A stretch of 64,000 nucleotides of DNA, from the NCBI GenBank assembly GCA_003117195.1, contig BDSI01000033.1, positions 310,001 to 374,000 on the forward strand, read 5' to 3'. Shown one piece after another: positions 46,301 to 56,800 of the stretch. Positions within the stretch are counted from its first letter, which is position 1; the number at the start of each line of letters is the position of its first letter. The notes beneath the pieces are model-generated. The model saw only the letters and a program-made list of their open reading frames with translations. It did not search any database and was not told the origin of the DNA. The position numbers and the translations under genes are program-made. This stretch comes from Eudorina sp. 2006-703-Eu-15. Lineage: Eukaryota; Chlorophyta; Chlorophyceae; Chlamydomonadales; Volvocaceae.

Positions 46301-49300
46301 TGGGGTTGGGGGGGGGGCTGGTTGGGGGGTATAGGAAATTGGCAGACATGTTCAAACTGCGCTATTGCCAGAGCAAAGGTCGGGAGGGGGGGGGCGGGAG
46401 GCATCGGAGGTTAGGGGTGGCGTGGGGACGGGTGATAGCCGATGGGTGTGGCGGCTGCCCCGCCGCATTCTCTGCCGACACAGACCGGTAGCTTAACAGG
46501 TTGGCATCCGTACAGGCACGAGCACGCGCGGCCCCTCCCCCTTTCCTCGCTCCCCCTCCCCTCCCCTCTCCCTCTTCCCCAGCTGCCCCTCCCCCTCCCT
46601 CCGGAGGGTCTGGGATCCTTTCCTTTTCAGCCCCCTCCAACCGCTTCCCTCACCGGGTGACGGCGGTGACCTGCAGTCCGCACACCCCCAGGCTGGCGGG
46701 GAAATCGGAGGAGGAGAAGCGAGTGGCCACAAGGTCTGGACGGGGAGGGGCCCGGGGGCGGGGACGGAGGCCGGGCGGGGGGAGGGGGGAATAGGAAATT
46801 GGGGCAAGAGGGAGAAAGAGGGGCGTGCGACCGTTGACTGAGGCGGGCGCCAGAGCTCCGGTAGCAACCGCCGGCGGAATGGCTGCTGTATCGTAGTCTA
46901 AATCAAGAGACTCCTGGAATTGGCTGTGTGTGTGTATGTTTAGAATTGCAACCCGTGTGTGTGTATGTGTGCTTCGGCAGCGGACCTCCTCCCGGGGATG
47001 GGATGGGTGGGTGGGATGGGTGGTTGGGTTGGGTTTGTCCCGTACGAGTAAGGAGGACCCCGCTAATGCGCCAAGCGTTTGACATCGGGCCCCCCCCTTG
47101 CCCCCCCACCGCCACCCCACCCACGTCTACCCATTTCCCATACCCCCACCCCATCCCCCACCCACCCACGACCGAGGGGTACCACACGTCGCTCGGCCTC
47201 GCCTCCTCCAGCCGTATGTTCCCCGCCGTGTCCAGCTCCAGCATCATCCGCGACACCAGCCCCCCCAGCAGACCGTAGGTGCGCTCGCTGGCCGCCTCGA
47301 ACGCCTCATCCAGCTCCGCCTCCGCCGCTGAGTAGCGACCCAGGTGGGACGAGATGGCGGCCAGCTTGGACTCCAGGGCCGCCACGTTGGTGCCGCCACC
47401 GCCGGAGGAGGAAGGGGGTGAGGAGGAGGGAGGGGACGCGGGGGAGGAGGAGGGGACGGGTCCTGCGGCTGCGGCTGCCGCCTGCGCCTTGAGGTCGAAG
47501 ATCTCCCGCTCCAGGTCCTTGGCGGCGAGCATGAGGGTGTTCTTCAGCGGCTGGCGGAGCGCGTGGCGCGCCTGCGGGAAGGGGTTGCGGGGCGAGAAGG
47601 GGGTGCGGGAAGGGGTTGCGGGGCGAGAAGGGGGTGCGGGAAGGGGTTGCGGGGCGAGAAGGGGGTGCGGGAAGGGGTTGCGGGGCGAGAAGGGGGTGCG
47701 GGAAGGGGGGCGGGGAGGCGGGAGTCCAAAGTGCGCGCCCCCTTCCGCCCCGCCCCACCTCTGGCCCCCCGCCGCCCCCCTCCGATCCGTATACTTCCCT
47801 CACTCGAATGCCTCAACCCTTCTCTGATCCCTCAACAAAATTCTTAAACTTACCCCCCCGTCCCCCTTATCCTCCCCCGCCGCCCCCTTACCCCCCCCCC
47901 TTTCCTCCCCCCCATTTCCTCCCCCCCACACACACACACCGCGCGCCACCCCCACCTGCCGTCCCTCCGCCGCCAGTTTGACGATCTGCCGGGCGTTCCT
48001 CCGCAGCGTCTTTACGCGCATGTTGTAGTACATTTGCTTCTTGAGGAAGGTGGCCTCCGCCAGGGCCTTGGCCTCGTCCGCCAGCAGCAGCGTGTCCAGG
48101 CTGGTCAGGCTGTGGGGCAGGGAGGGAGGGAGGGAGCGGGGGGGGGGTGGAGCGGGGGCCGGGGGAGCGGGGGGTAAGAGAGGAGGAGGTGTGTGTGGGG
48201 CGAGGGGTTGGAACACGGGGGCTCGGTCGGGGACCGGTCCGGCTGCTCGGCCGGAGTTTGGGGCGGGTTCGGACGGCAACCCTTCCCCCCGCCCCCCCGC
48301 TCACACCCCTTGCCCGGTCCAACATTCCCCCGCACCCGACCCACACACCCACGTCCACCCGCTACCCCCCAGCCCCTCACTGCGGCATGACGAACAGCAC
48401 GAAGGTCTGGTAGTTGCAGAGCTGCGCGAGCGGGCAGTCGCCCCACAGCGGGTCGGAGAAACACAGCTCCACCAGGCGGGGCAGGCTGGCCAGGGCGCGG
48501 AGCTCCTGGGGTGGGGTGGGGTGGGGTGGGGCGAGAGGGAGGAGGGGGAGGGGAAGGGCCGGGGGGGGGGAGCCGACGAGGGGGGCGGGTAGGAGAAGGG
48601 AGTGGGGGTTAAATTGAAAAAAAATAAATAAACCCGTAGAACGAACCCAGGCACACCCAGCATAACGCAGTATACTTACGGGGTGCGGTACCTGCAGAGC
48701 AAACGAAAAGATAGGGACCGCGCGCGGGCGCGTGGCGGCGCGGCCGCGCTGCCGCAGTGCCACAACAAGCAAACTGCGAACCCAACCCAACCCGGAAAGG
48801 ACAGATACGTTACCGACCTGTGGTGGTAGACGGAGTAGCCGCGCCGCGAGCGATGTCCAGGACCATGGCGATGCAGGGAGGGAAGCCGAGGAACGGAGTG
48901 AGCGAGGGTGGCAAGGGAGTGGGGTGCGGCGGCAGGAGATTGGTTGGGTGTCGCGGCAGGTGCGGCCCTTGGACCAGAGACGCACCTCGGTGAGTGTTGT
49001 CGAGGAGGAAACCTCCCCCCTCTGTGCGTGCGCCCCCCCATCTTCCAAAGGATCCAAACCCCGCCCCCTCCCCACTTCCTCCCTCTCCCTTGCGCTTTTC
49101 CCTTTCTTTTCCGGTTTCGCTGGGATGGGGGTGGACGGACCCGGATGGGGGCAGAGGCACCCGCGCGGGGTCGGTGGGCCGCACCTTGAAGCTGCCTATC
49201 TTGTTGTCCGCCAGGTTGAGGGCGGTGAGGGCGGTGCAGGGCGCCAGGCCGTCCCCCAGGAACGCGATGTCGTTACGGGCCAGGTGCAGCTCCCGCAGCA

Positions 49301-50729
49301 GGGACAGGCTGTCCAGACCCGTGATGCGGGAGATGTAGTTGTCGGACAGCCACAGCACCTGTGGCGGCGGAGGAGGCGGCAGAGGAGGGAAGGGCGGGGG
49401 GCTCTTCCATTCCTACCGACCTGCACCCCCTAGCGACTCCCACATTTCCCCGCTCTCCCTCGCCTCTCCTGGCCCTCCCTCCCCCTCCCCCTCCCCAACC
49501 GCCGCCCCCGCCCCCGCTGGGGCGCCCGCCTCCACAGGGCGCCTCCACAGGGCCCCTCCGCCGCCCCCACCTCGAGCTGCGTGAGCTTGCCCAGTCCGCG
49601 TATCTCGGTGATGTGGTTGCTGTACAGGTAGAGCTCCTTGAGGCGGTGCAGGCCGTCCAGCCCCTGGATGCAGCTGATCTCGTTCTCCTGCAGCCACAGC
49701 TTCTCGAGCAGGGGGCAGCCCTCCAGGCCGTGGATCTCCTTGAGCTCCTAAGGGGGCGTCAAAGAGGGGTTCGGGGGTGGGGTTCGGGGGGTGGGGGTCG
49801 GCGGGGGGTGAAAGAAAGGATGACAAGCCCAGGACGAAGCCGGCCGCCCGGGCTTTGAGGGTGGGCCGGGGATTGGGGGGTTAGGGTTGGGAGGGAGGAT
49901 GGAGGAGGGTGGGGTGAAGCGAGGTCCGTGGTCAGCGGTTGAGGCGAGGTCCGTGTGGCGCCGGGTAGGGAGCGCGGGGAGAGGGTGTTGGTAGTGGCGA
50001 TTGATGGGGCCCGCGGGGGCAGCCGCAGCGGCGGCGGGGAGGTGGGCTGCGGGGCTCTAGTCAGCCGGGGCTGTCTGCGCCCACACCGGCCATGAGTGCG
50101 CGCAGTGCCCACTGCCCCCTGACGACTGACCCCCCCTGTGGCCGTGTAGCCCCGCCCGGGTAGCCAGCCCGGGGAGACATCATATCATGCCCAGCCAGGG
50201 GCCGTGCTCACAGCCCCCGAGGGTGCGGGGCATGGTCGCTGTACGGCAGGTGGCTGTCCGGTTGCAACAGGTGGGTGGTTGGGTGGGTTTACGGGGCTTC
50301 AACACTGTTATCGTGCTGGGCCGCTCCGCTCCCCTCCCCCGGGTGGTGCGGCGCCAGCGGAGGGCTGCTCTGCCCACCTGGTGTATGAGCGCTAGGGTCT
50401 TCAGGGCCGGGAAGTGGTGCAGCGCCTCCATCTGCGGCGCAGGTGCGCACCCAAGAGACAAAAGGGAAATCGCAGGTGGAGGACAGGGCGTGGTGACGAG
50501 GGGCGGTGCGGCGGCGCCCCGGCAGTCCTGGACGCACCCTGGGGTAATGGTGCAGGAACATCTCCAGGTGCGTGACCGTGCTGGCCACGGCCGGGAACTG
50601 CTCCGGCGCAATGCCATTCGCCTCCAGAAGCTCCTCAAGGGCTGCGAGTCGGCGGGAGATAGGTGTCAAGGAATGTCGGGAATGCCCCGTTGACCCTACG
50701 GACTCCTCACCGTGTGCCTCGGACATCAT
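29941..50729 (-). CDS. LRRC9: LRRC9 orthologue, leucine-rich repeat protein, 30 exons
   Basis: Thirty exons join without a frame break to 1,725 residues: 50729-50711, 50641-50538, 50431-50378, 49747-49571, 49358-49185, 48505-48381, 48109-47956, 47571-47170, 46913-46832, 46735-46654, 46289-46103, 45235-44969, 44569-44400, 43782-43486, 43214-43047, 42659-42461, 42060-41986, 41621-41500, 41212-41088, 39657-39549, 39111-38843, 38493-38189, 37988-37751, 37388-37198, 36793-36656, 35850-35710, 34678-34508, 33990-33714, 30957-30779, 30117-29941. Order: start MMSEAH; first SDS22-type LRR block (about 60-176); family motif YYNMRVKTLRRNARQI (about 241-256); helical segment 270-403; LPEYLVEFSYD (about 674-684); second, longer LRR block 821-1515; Gly/Ala/Pro-rich tail. 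Motifs and order match animal LRRC9, a cilium-associated protein of unclear role that is about 270 residues shorter. No enzyme motif. Exon 22 encodes a long poly-Ala tract after its LRR. The last LRR ends in an LRR cap (NSYRAMVLAKCPRLQVLD). Confidence 0.93.
30596..30722. repeat. Tandem repeat in last LRRC9 intron
   Basis: Five alternating short and long units built on GTGGCTGCGGACCCAGATCA, some extended by TTATAG, lie in the intron between the last two exons. Confidence 0.85.
31085..31750. other. Lower-GC island with coding-like fragments inside LRRC9 intron 28
   Basis: This 0.65-kb patch has much lower GC than the rest of the 2.76-kb intron. On the minus strand it has protein-like stretches: after an acceptor-like TTTCAG at about 31,716, LVDVAAGLSEAVNRKVDAAT continues for 14 more residues to a stop; nearer 31.1 kb is GIVVPTAILREYADKLRFAH. 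The family is not recognised. It could be a nested gene, a captured gene fragment or part of a mobile element. Confidence 0.35.
32483..32614 (-). repeat. 60-bp tandem duplication, member of a dispersed family
   Basis: Two adjacent copies of a unit containing TAGGGTCCTCGCAAGTCGTG and TCTCTCGGTTTATTTTAACAC. The reverse complement occurs once in kinase 1 intron 7 (16171-16232). Confidence 0.9.
39930..40803. repeat. CCCCAG hexanucleotide array in LRRC9 intron 19
   Basis: About 870 bp of nearly continuous CCCCAG units (CTGGGG on the transcribed-sense strand), with occasional CCCAG, CCGCGG or CCCCTG variants. It fills most of the 1,430-bp intron 41087-39658. Long open frames across it encode only Pro/Ala/Ser or Gly/Ala/Trp repeats and are artefacts of the period. 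Confidence 0.95.
42270..42450. repeat. CCTCCC-rich array in LRRC9 intron
   Basis: Pyrimidine-rich tandem repeat (CGCCTCCCCTCCCCCCTCC-like units) between exons 16 and 17 of the minus-strand gene; purine-rich on the sense strand. Confidence 0.85.
43820..43843 (+). repeat. Short repeat family R5
   Basis: CTGCCTTTATTGACATAAGG. Related copies (TTCGCTGTC...TGACAAA...GGGG type) are at 18139-18170, 27373-27401, 36851-36877, 38724-38750 (reverse) and 43377-43405 (reverse). Confidence 0.65.
44040..44395. repeat. CCCCTCCCCTTCCC minisatellite in LRRC9 intron
   Basis: About 350 bp of polypyrimidine tandem repeats with a roughly 17-bp period between exons 13 and 14. On the LRRC9 sense strand this is pure G/A, with possible triplex or G-quadruplex structure (inference). 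Confidence 0.9.
45603..45656 (+). repeat. CA-anchored short repeat, family R4
   Basis: GGGCGGTTATGGGTGGGCTT then CTTGTTAAACACACACAC. The reverse complement lies at 35478-35519 and a partial copy at 34433-34470. All are in introns of LRRC9. Confidence 0.82.
46329..46379 (-). repeat. Intronic repeat family R1, LRRC9 intron 10
   Basis: Best-preserved copy; on the minus strand TTTGAACATGTCTGCCAATT then TCCTATACCCC, about 40 bp before the exon 11 acceptor. Sister copies sit similarly close to 3' splice sites at 43276-43312 and 39680-39722. Confidence 0.88.
47578..47712. repeat. About 32-bp minisatellite in LRRC9 intron
   Basis: Four tandem copies of GGGAAGGGGTTGCGGGGCGA plus GAAGGGGGTGC directly upstream (in gene sense) of the exon 8 acceptor. 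Confidence 0.92.
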
Positions 50730-51747
50730 GTTTGTAATATTATAGTCTGAATATATCTAACATTTGCGCGACTACCGGCGGAACATGTGGAATTATAAAA
50801 AGCCGCGGCACATGGCCGCGAGGCTCATAGAAAATGCCCCATAAGTATTGTTTGTCGCACTGCAGATAGCATATTAATGCTCATTGGTTTTAACTTGATG
50901 TCCCTCTGTCCACTTCAGTAAGCGCTACTGGTGGTTTGGACGAGCGAATTACAGCGTCAATCAACTCCATACCAAAATGAACGACCACGCTTGTATTACT
51001 TTTAAGAACTTCAAATTTATATACGGACGCGCGCCTGCTTCTGTGTTTCCGTTCTTGCAAAGCTTACCACGGGAGTTGAAGTCTCCCACTACCGGCAAGC
51101 CTCCAGAGTTGCACAGAAACGCGCAGGCAAATAACATGTAATCGGTCGGACCTGGTCTGATCTAGCTAATGGACCATGGATGCACCCCTGCGCCATTCTG
51201 ATGCACGGACCTCACGGATCCTTGCGTCCAACCTCATTGTATGTTTCTAACTGTTGATGTCTTCCTTCCTGTTCCCTTTCGCGGGTTGTTTCTAGCATTC
51301 AGCCTCACCGACCTTTGTTGTCGCGAACGTATGCGCGGGTTTTGCCCGTGTCTGCCAACAAGGTCTCCGGCCTCCGCCCCATGTGTGGATGCGCCAGCAG
51401 CACTCTCCCCCCCCACCACACACACACGGATCACAGAACAGGCGAGATGACTTCTTGCTGCGCCGAAAGATCAGGTGACCACCGAAATCGAAACGTGGGA
51501 CATCCGTGGGACACATAAGCCACAGCACCGATCCTCTGCGCAGGTCTGCGCGCACTCATCCCCAAGCCGCACGACAGGGAGGCACAGGCGGCGGCGTGAA
51601 GTCCTGAAACAGTAAGTACGGGAGTTGCTTTATTCCCACCTCCCTGGACGCAATCAGCCCGGCCAAAGCGCCCGACGTCCACTCATCACAAGATGACAAA
51701 ATGATCCATGATCTCACGGGCCTGTGCGCACAGCCACACCAACAGGC
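50730..51747. promoter_or_regulatory. Region upstream of LRRC9, downstream of F-box-like gene
   Basis: About 1 kb without a recognised gene. The part next to LRRC9 (50,730-51,130) is markedly A/T-richer than the surroundings and is the likely LRRC9 promoter and 5' UTR. Position 50,948 has TTACA (TGTAA on the minus strand), the green-algal polyadenylation signal, but it lies about 800 bp past the F-box-like stop. No repeat seen apart from a short CACA run near 51,420. Confidence 0.5.
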
Positions 51748-53640
51748 TCAACGACTCAATCCACGCCGCGCTTCAATGCCGCCGCTGGTGCCGTCAGCGG
51801 TGCCGCCGCGGCCGGTGCCGTCGCTGCTGCATGGGGCGCCCGATTGACCAGCACCGCTGCCATCGCCACGAACCCCGCCGCGGCGGCTGTGCTCGGCAAC
51901 GCTGCAGCACACCTCGGCCCACGCCCTGACCACGGCCGCAAACGCATCCAGCATCTGTTGGTGGAAGCAGCACACCAGCACAGCGCCCTGCTCCGGGAGC
52001 GCCATGCAGGAGCCGAACGTGCAGACGTCGGTAAATCTGAACGGCAGCTTGGCTTGCTCCCACATGCCCCGCAGCCATTTGCGTAGCGCCCTGTGTTTCG
52101 AAGCCAGCGCCGCGACCCGTGGGCCGCTCAGCACCAAGAACATGGTTGGAGAGCTGCCGGGGGCGCTGCCGCCGCCGCCGCTGATGGTGGTAACCTCCCG
52201 GCCGCCTGCTCTGACGGGGCCGGGGGGATACTCAGGCTGATGGCTGGCGGCGAGGAAGCGCTGCATGACGCCGTACATAATGGCTTTGGACTGCGCCTCT
52301 AGGTCGGTTTCTGTTCGCGGGTCGTCCGTCAACGCCCCGCATACTGCGAGGTCTGCCGCCGCTTCCGTGCGTGGACCCCGCACGCTGCTCCCAACGTCGC
52401 CGTCGTTTGTGGCGCCCGGCGGCGGACAAGGGCGCGCTGCCGGCGGAGGCAGCGGGCGCGGCGACGGGATGCCGGCGCGCAGCGCCGGCGTGCTGCTGCC
52501 GCTGCCGCTGCTGCCCGCGGCCGTGACCGGGGCGCCATGCCAGGGAACTGGCAGCTCGTCCATCATGTCGTGATGATCTTCGTGGACTGCGATTATGAAG
52601 CGCCTGGGCCAGCGCTTCAGCAGCCGCAGGATGACGCGGCCGTCGCCTCGAGCTCGAGGTGCACGTACCCCACCTCCACCTCGTCGCTGCGGCGGAGGAT
52701 CTGGGCCAAAGGGGAGCCGCTGGGAAGCTCCGAGGAAACGTACAGGTCTTCGAAGGCGACACGCTCGAACCGAGGGGGCATCGCCCGGCAGCAGAGCAGC
52801 GGGGGCAGCAGCTCGTCCACAGAGTCGAAGCCCTGGGTGTCCTCGAATTCCACTTCCGTAATGAAACCGGAGCTTAGAGTGAGGCTGTAGTCGAGGTTGC
52901 GCAGTTCCTCCAGCCGGGGCGGCAGGTGGTCCAGGAGCTGAGACTTCTCTAGGGTGGTGGCGAAGCAGTTGACGTCCAGATATCTCAGCTGCTCGAAGCT
53001 TGCCAGGTTCTTCACTACTTCCGGTGAAAATTGGGTCTTGTCAGTGCTTGTCAGGCGCTTGAAGCTATTGTTGTGACCGCTTTTGACAAGGTGGCTGACG
53101 ATATCCAAGTCGTGAACTACGAGCGACTCCAGGAAGGGCAGCGTTGTTAACGTGTCGTACAGGAGGTCTTGCTGCAGCGGCTCGTCTCTGCCAGGAAATG
53201 ACCTACAAAAGTCCACATGTATAAGCGAGGGTAGGCAGCTGAGGGCGCCAGAAAGAGCGAGACAAGGCCCCGGGACCTCCGCATCGATGAACGCGGTCAG
53301 TGTCGTGATGCTGAGACGGTCGCGCAGCTGAGACGGGAAACTCCGGATGCACAACCGCAGCACGGCTCCGTAGGTCGCAGTGTCCCATTCGGGACATTTG
53401 CTCAGGCAGATCCGCAACTCCCGGCAACGAGGAAGCTCGGGTGGGCGTTGGCAAGCCCTGAGCAGCGCCTGGTGTGTGGGGCTCAGCGAAAGGCTGAAAA
53501 CTTGCACCGCGCCGTCGACAAAAGCTCGAAATTCTTTGCAAGTCAGACCCATGGTTGGGAGTTCCTTCTTACATAGGAAATCCTGTATACTGGTGCGGCG
53601 GCCCAAACGACATGGCAATTGTAGTCGAAAATCGAATCAA
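51748..53640 (-). pseudogene. F-box-like, leucine-rich protein gene with apparent frameshift
   Basis: Two long open frames abut on the minus strand. The upstream one (about 53,640-52,617, more than 333 residues) opens with an F-box-like segment (LPCRLGRRTSIQDFLCKKEL then CKEFRAFVDGAVQVFSLSL) followed by Leu-rich units (LPRLEELRNLDYSL and others). It stops at TGA just after VHLELEATAASSCGC. The next frame carries VILRLLKRWPRRFIIAVHED and runs on to a stop at 51,748 for about 290 residues. The switch is at 52,641-52,660 around a doubled CTCGAG; one base fewer or more reconciles the frames, and no room exists for an intron. It may be a sequencing error in a working gene or a genuine pseudogene. 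No in-frame ATG lies before the F-box segment, so a first exon upstream is likely. If functional it would be an SCF ubiquitin-ligase adaptor (inference). Confidence 0.55.
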
Positions 53641-53881
53641 ACGTCGGCAATTCGGCAAACGTCTCATTTCCGTGTCGGGAATTCCTCAATATTTGTAAGC
53701 ACTGGAGGGGCTTTGGAACAGCCGATTTTGACCAGGCATCAGCGGGGTCCGGAGGCGGAGCCCCTTAAAAACGTTTGATACTGCGGCCCACAACGTCAAA
53801 ACCGCCTGCGGATAACTTGGAAAGCTCGAAATACGAACTTCCCCGTTGACTTCGCGGAAGCCTGCACCACACCTCACCCCG

Positions 53882-56800
53882 TCACACGACCTTCCCCGCC
53901 AGCCGCCGCACCCGCCCCACCAGCAACGCCACCACCACCATCACGACCACCGCCGCCAGCACGACCACCGCCCACGCCACCCCCCTGCCTCCCCACATCC
54001 CCTGCCCCACCGCCGGCAGCACACCTCCCAGCCCCGGTAGTCGCCGCCGCCGCGCCGACCCCTCCACCTCCCCTGCTCCGCCCCCGCGCCCGCCACCCCG
54101 TGCCGCAGCCCCCAGGGGGTGCGGCACCAGCCCCTTGGCGGCCAAGTCCTCCACCATATCCCCCAGGGACACCTCCAGCGGTACCCAGTTTCGGAGCCCC
54201 AGCTCCGCCTCCGCCTTCGCGGTGCTGAAGCGCGGAGGGGCGCCCCAGGACGCCTCGATGAAGTCCCGCCCCACACCCAGAACGGGTGCCAGCACCGCCA
54301 CGATCCAGCGGGGGGCCACCAGTACGGCCGACCGTACGGCACCGCCCGGGTACAGCGCCTCCAGGGTTCGTGTCAGGCCGCGCATGCGCGTGACGCCCGC
54401 CACCACGACGTACCTGGACGGGGGGAAAGGGCGGGGAGTACGGCGGGGAGTACGGCGGTATCAGGTACTAGGGGTATGGCATTGATCGGGTACGGCATTG
54501 GTTTGGAAGCGGGATGCGGGTGGAGGAGATTGTGAGGGGGGTGGAAACCAAAGATGGTCGGACGCATGGGACGATGAGGGGGCGTGGTTAACACATGGCG
54601 CCCCAATGAGCCAGATGGACCAGGCCAGACCAGACTAGGACAGGACGGGACACAACGTACTACTAACGCCCTTGCCGTACCGTGGTACGGCTCGGCCCCC
54701 CAACACCGGCCCCGCCCCACGAGGCTGATGACACGCGCGTAACACCCCCCTCCCCCAAACACACACAGTTTTCTGTTACACATACACCCCGGCCCGCCCC
54801 ACCTCCCACGGGCTTGCGGCGTCACCATCGCCAGCACGTGCGCCGCCGCCACGTCCCGTACATCCACGTACGACAGGCCGATGTTGGGAGCGGCCGGGTA
54901 CATGATCCCCCGGCACAGCCGCCTCAGTAGCGCCACACTCTCACTGGCACCGCAGTTGGCCCCCACCGGGGGTCCGAACACCAGTCCAGGGTTGATCACC
55001 ACCAGGCTCCACCTGCCACCGCCACCGCCACCGCAGTCCGCAGATCCCGGCGTGTGCGTGGGCGTGCGGGGTGCGGCGGAGAGAGTTGGGGACGGGCGAT
55101 GTTTGGGGTGGTGGCAGGTCGGGGTCAGGACGAGGCGGGTCTTGAGAGGGGTTGAGAGGGGTTCAAAACCCTAGATTTGAGTCGACGGGGAGGAGCGACT
55201 GTGGGATCTGGATCCGGATCCGGCCCGACCGACGCGGGATGGACTGGCGGGTGGCGGCCGCACTCGTACTCGCACTCGTACTCGCAGTCGCAGTCGCACT
55301 TGCGGGGGGAAAGGTGGACGGGGGGCCACGGCCGCCCACCACCCAGAGCACCGTGCAGCTCGTCGTGCACCTCACCGTGAGCTGCCCGTACAGCCCCAGT
55401 GTACGGCACGGCATATGATACTTCGTACCGTGTACGACAGATAGTCAGACAGCACCGTCAGCCGGTGTGTCTGGGCTGTGAGTCCCAGCGTTTACTCCCC
55501 CCACCCCACCCCACCCCAACCCTCCTCTCCGCCCTCTCACCTCTTCGTCGTACCCTCCCATGTCCCCTAGTGCACCCCTCCCTCACCTCTTCTGAAGGCC
55601 GCACAGCGCCCAGGCCCGGCGTTCCGCCGCCGTCTTGGAGTAGCTGTACGGCAGGAAGTCCGGGGAGGCGGAGGTGTTCCAGCACCCCTCGTCCAGGGGC
55701 CGGTCGCGGCCGTCGTGGTCGGAGGCCCGGGAGCACAGCGCGGCGATGGATGACGTCATCACGACGCGCCGTACGGTCTCGGATTTGTTGACGGCGGCTG
55801 GGGATGTAGGCGATGCAGCGGGCGATGCGGTGCGACCCGGGGGTCCGCGGTGGCGGGTGCAGCAGCGCGACGGGAGGGAAGGCGAAGGGGGCGGTGAAGG
55901 GAGGCGAGGGGAGGCGGCTTTGGTAGACCGGCAGGAGCAGTGAGCTACGAAGCTTGACAGGGGAGGGAGCCGAAGCGGGGGTCACGCACACCCACACCCA
56001 CCCCCACCCGCACCCGCACCCACCAAACACGTTCTCCACGCCCCGGACAGCGGGAGCCACCAGCTCCTCCACAACCCGGTCGCGCGGCACCTGAGGCAGC
56101 AGGGGGCGGAGGTACGGCGTGCGACAATGCGACAACGTACGATCGGGGGATCCGGTAAGTACGGCGAGAGTACGGGACGCGGTGTAGGCAGTGCACGCGG
56201 CAAATTGGAGGTTACGGTAAGTAGGACAGAGGATCTTGTGATCAGGATGACGCGGAGGAGGAGGAGGAGGAGGAGGATGACGCGGAGGAGGAGGAGGAGG
56301 ATGACGCGGAGGAGGAGGAGGAGGAGGAGGAGGAGGAGGAGGAGCTTCGCTTCGACGGGGTTTCTCGGGGGCTGCGTGGAACCGCCGAACCGCCTCTCGG
56401 CTGCTGGCCCCCCACCCCGTGTGTGTCCCCGCCCGCCGCCTGCCGCCTGCCGGCCCTCGGATACCTACCCGCGGTTGCACCCACCCGCAGTTTGAAGGGC
56501 GAGGCGGTGTGGATGACGTAGTCACAGCCCGCTGCACCGGATGCGGAGAGGGAGGGGGCGCCCCGGGGGACGTGAGGCGGGGCGAAAGCAACAGGGGAAG
56601 ACCCCGCCCCAGCAGGAAATGCGGAGGTCGGTCGGGCGCGCGCCTCTCTCAGACGTTCTTCCCCCCCGGCCGCGCGGTACGACGGCAGAAACGTACGGCA
56701 CTGTACGACGACGACGGCAACGACGTACCGACGGCTTCGTCGAAGCTGCCTGGCTGCAGGAGGTCCGCCCGGAAGATGCGGAGGCGGGAGTCAGCTCCCG

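Noticed and set aside
47578..47712. Regularly spaced repeats considered as a CRISPR array
   Set aside because: Units are directly tandem with no unique spacers, in a eukaryotic intron.
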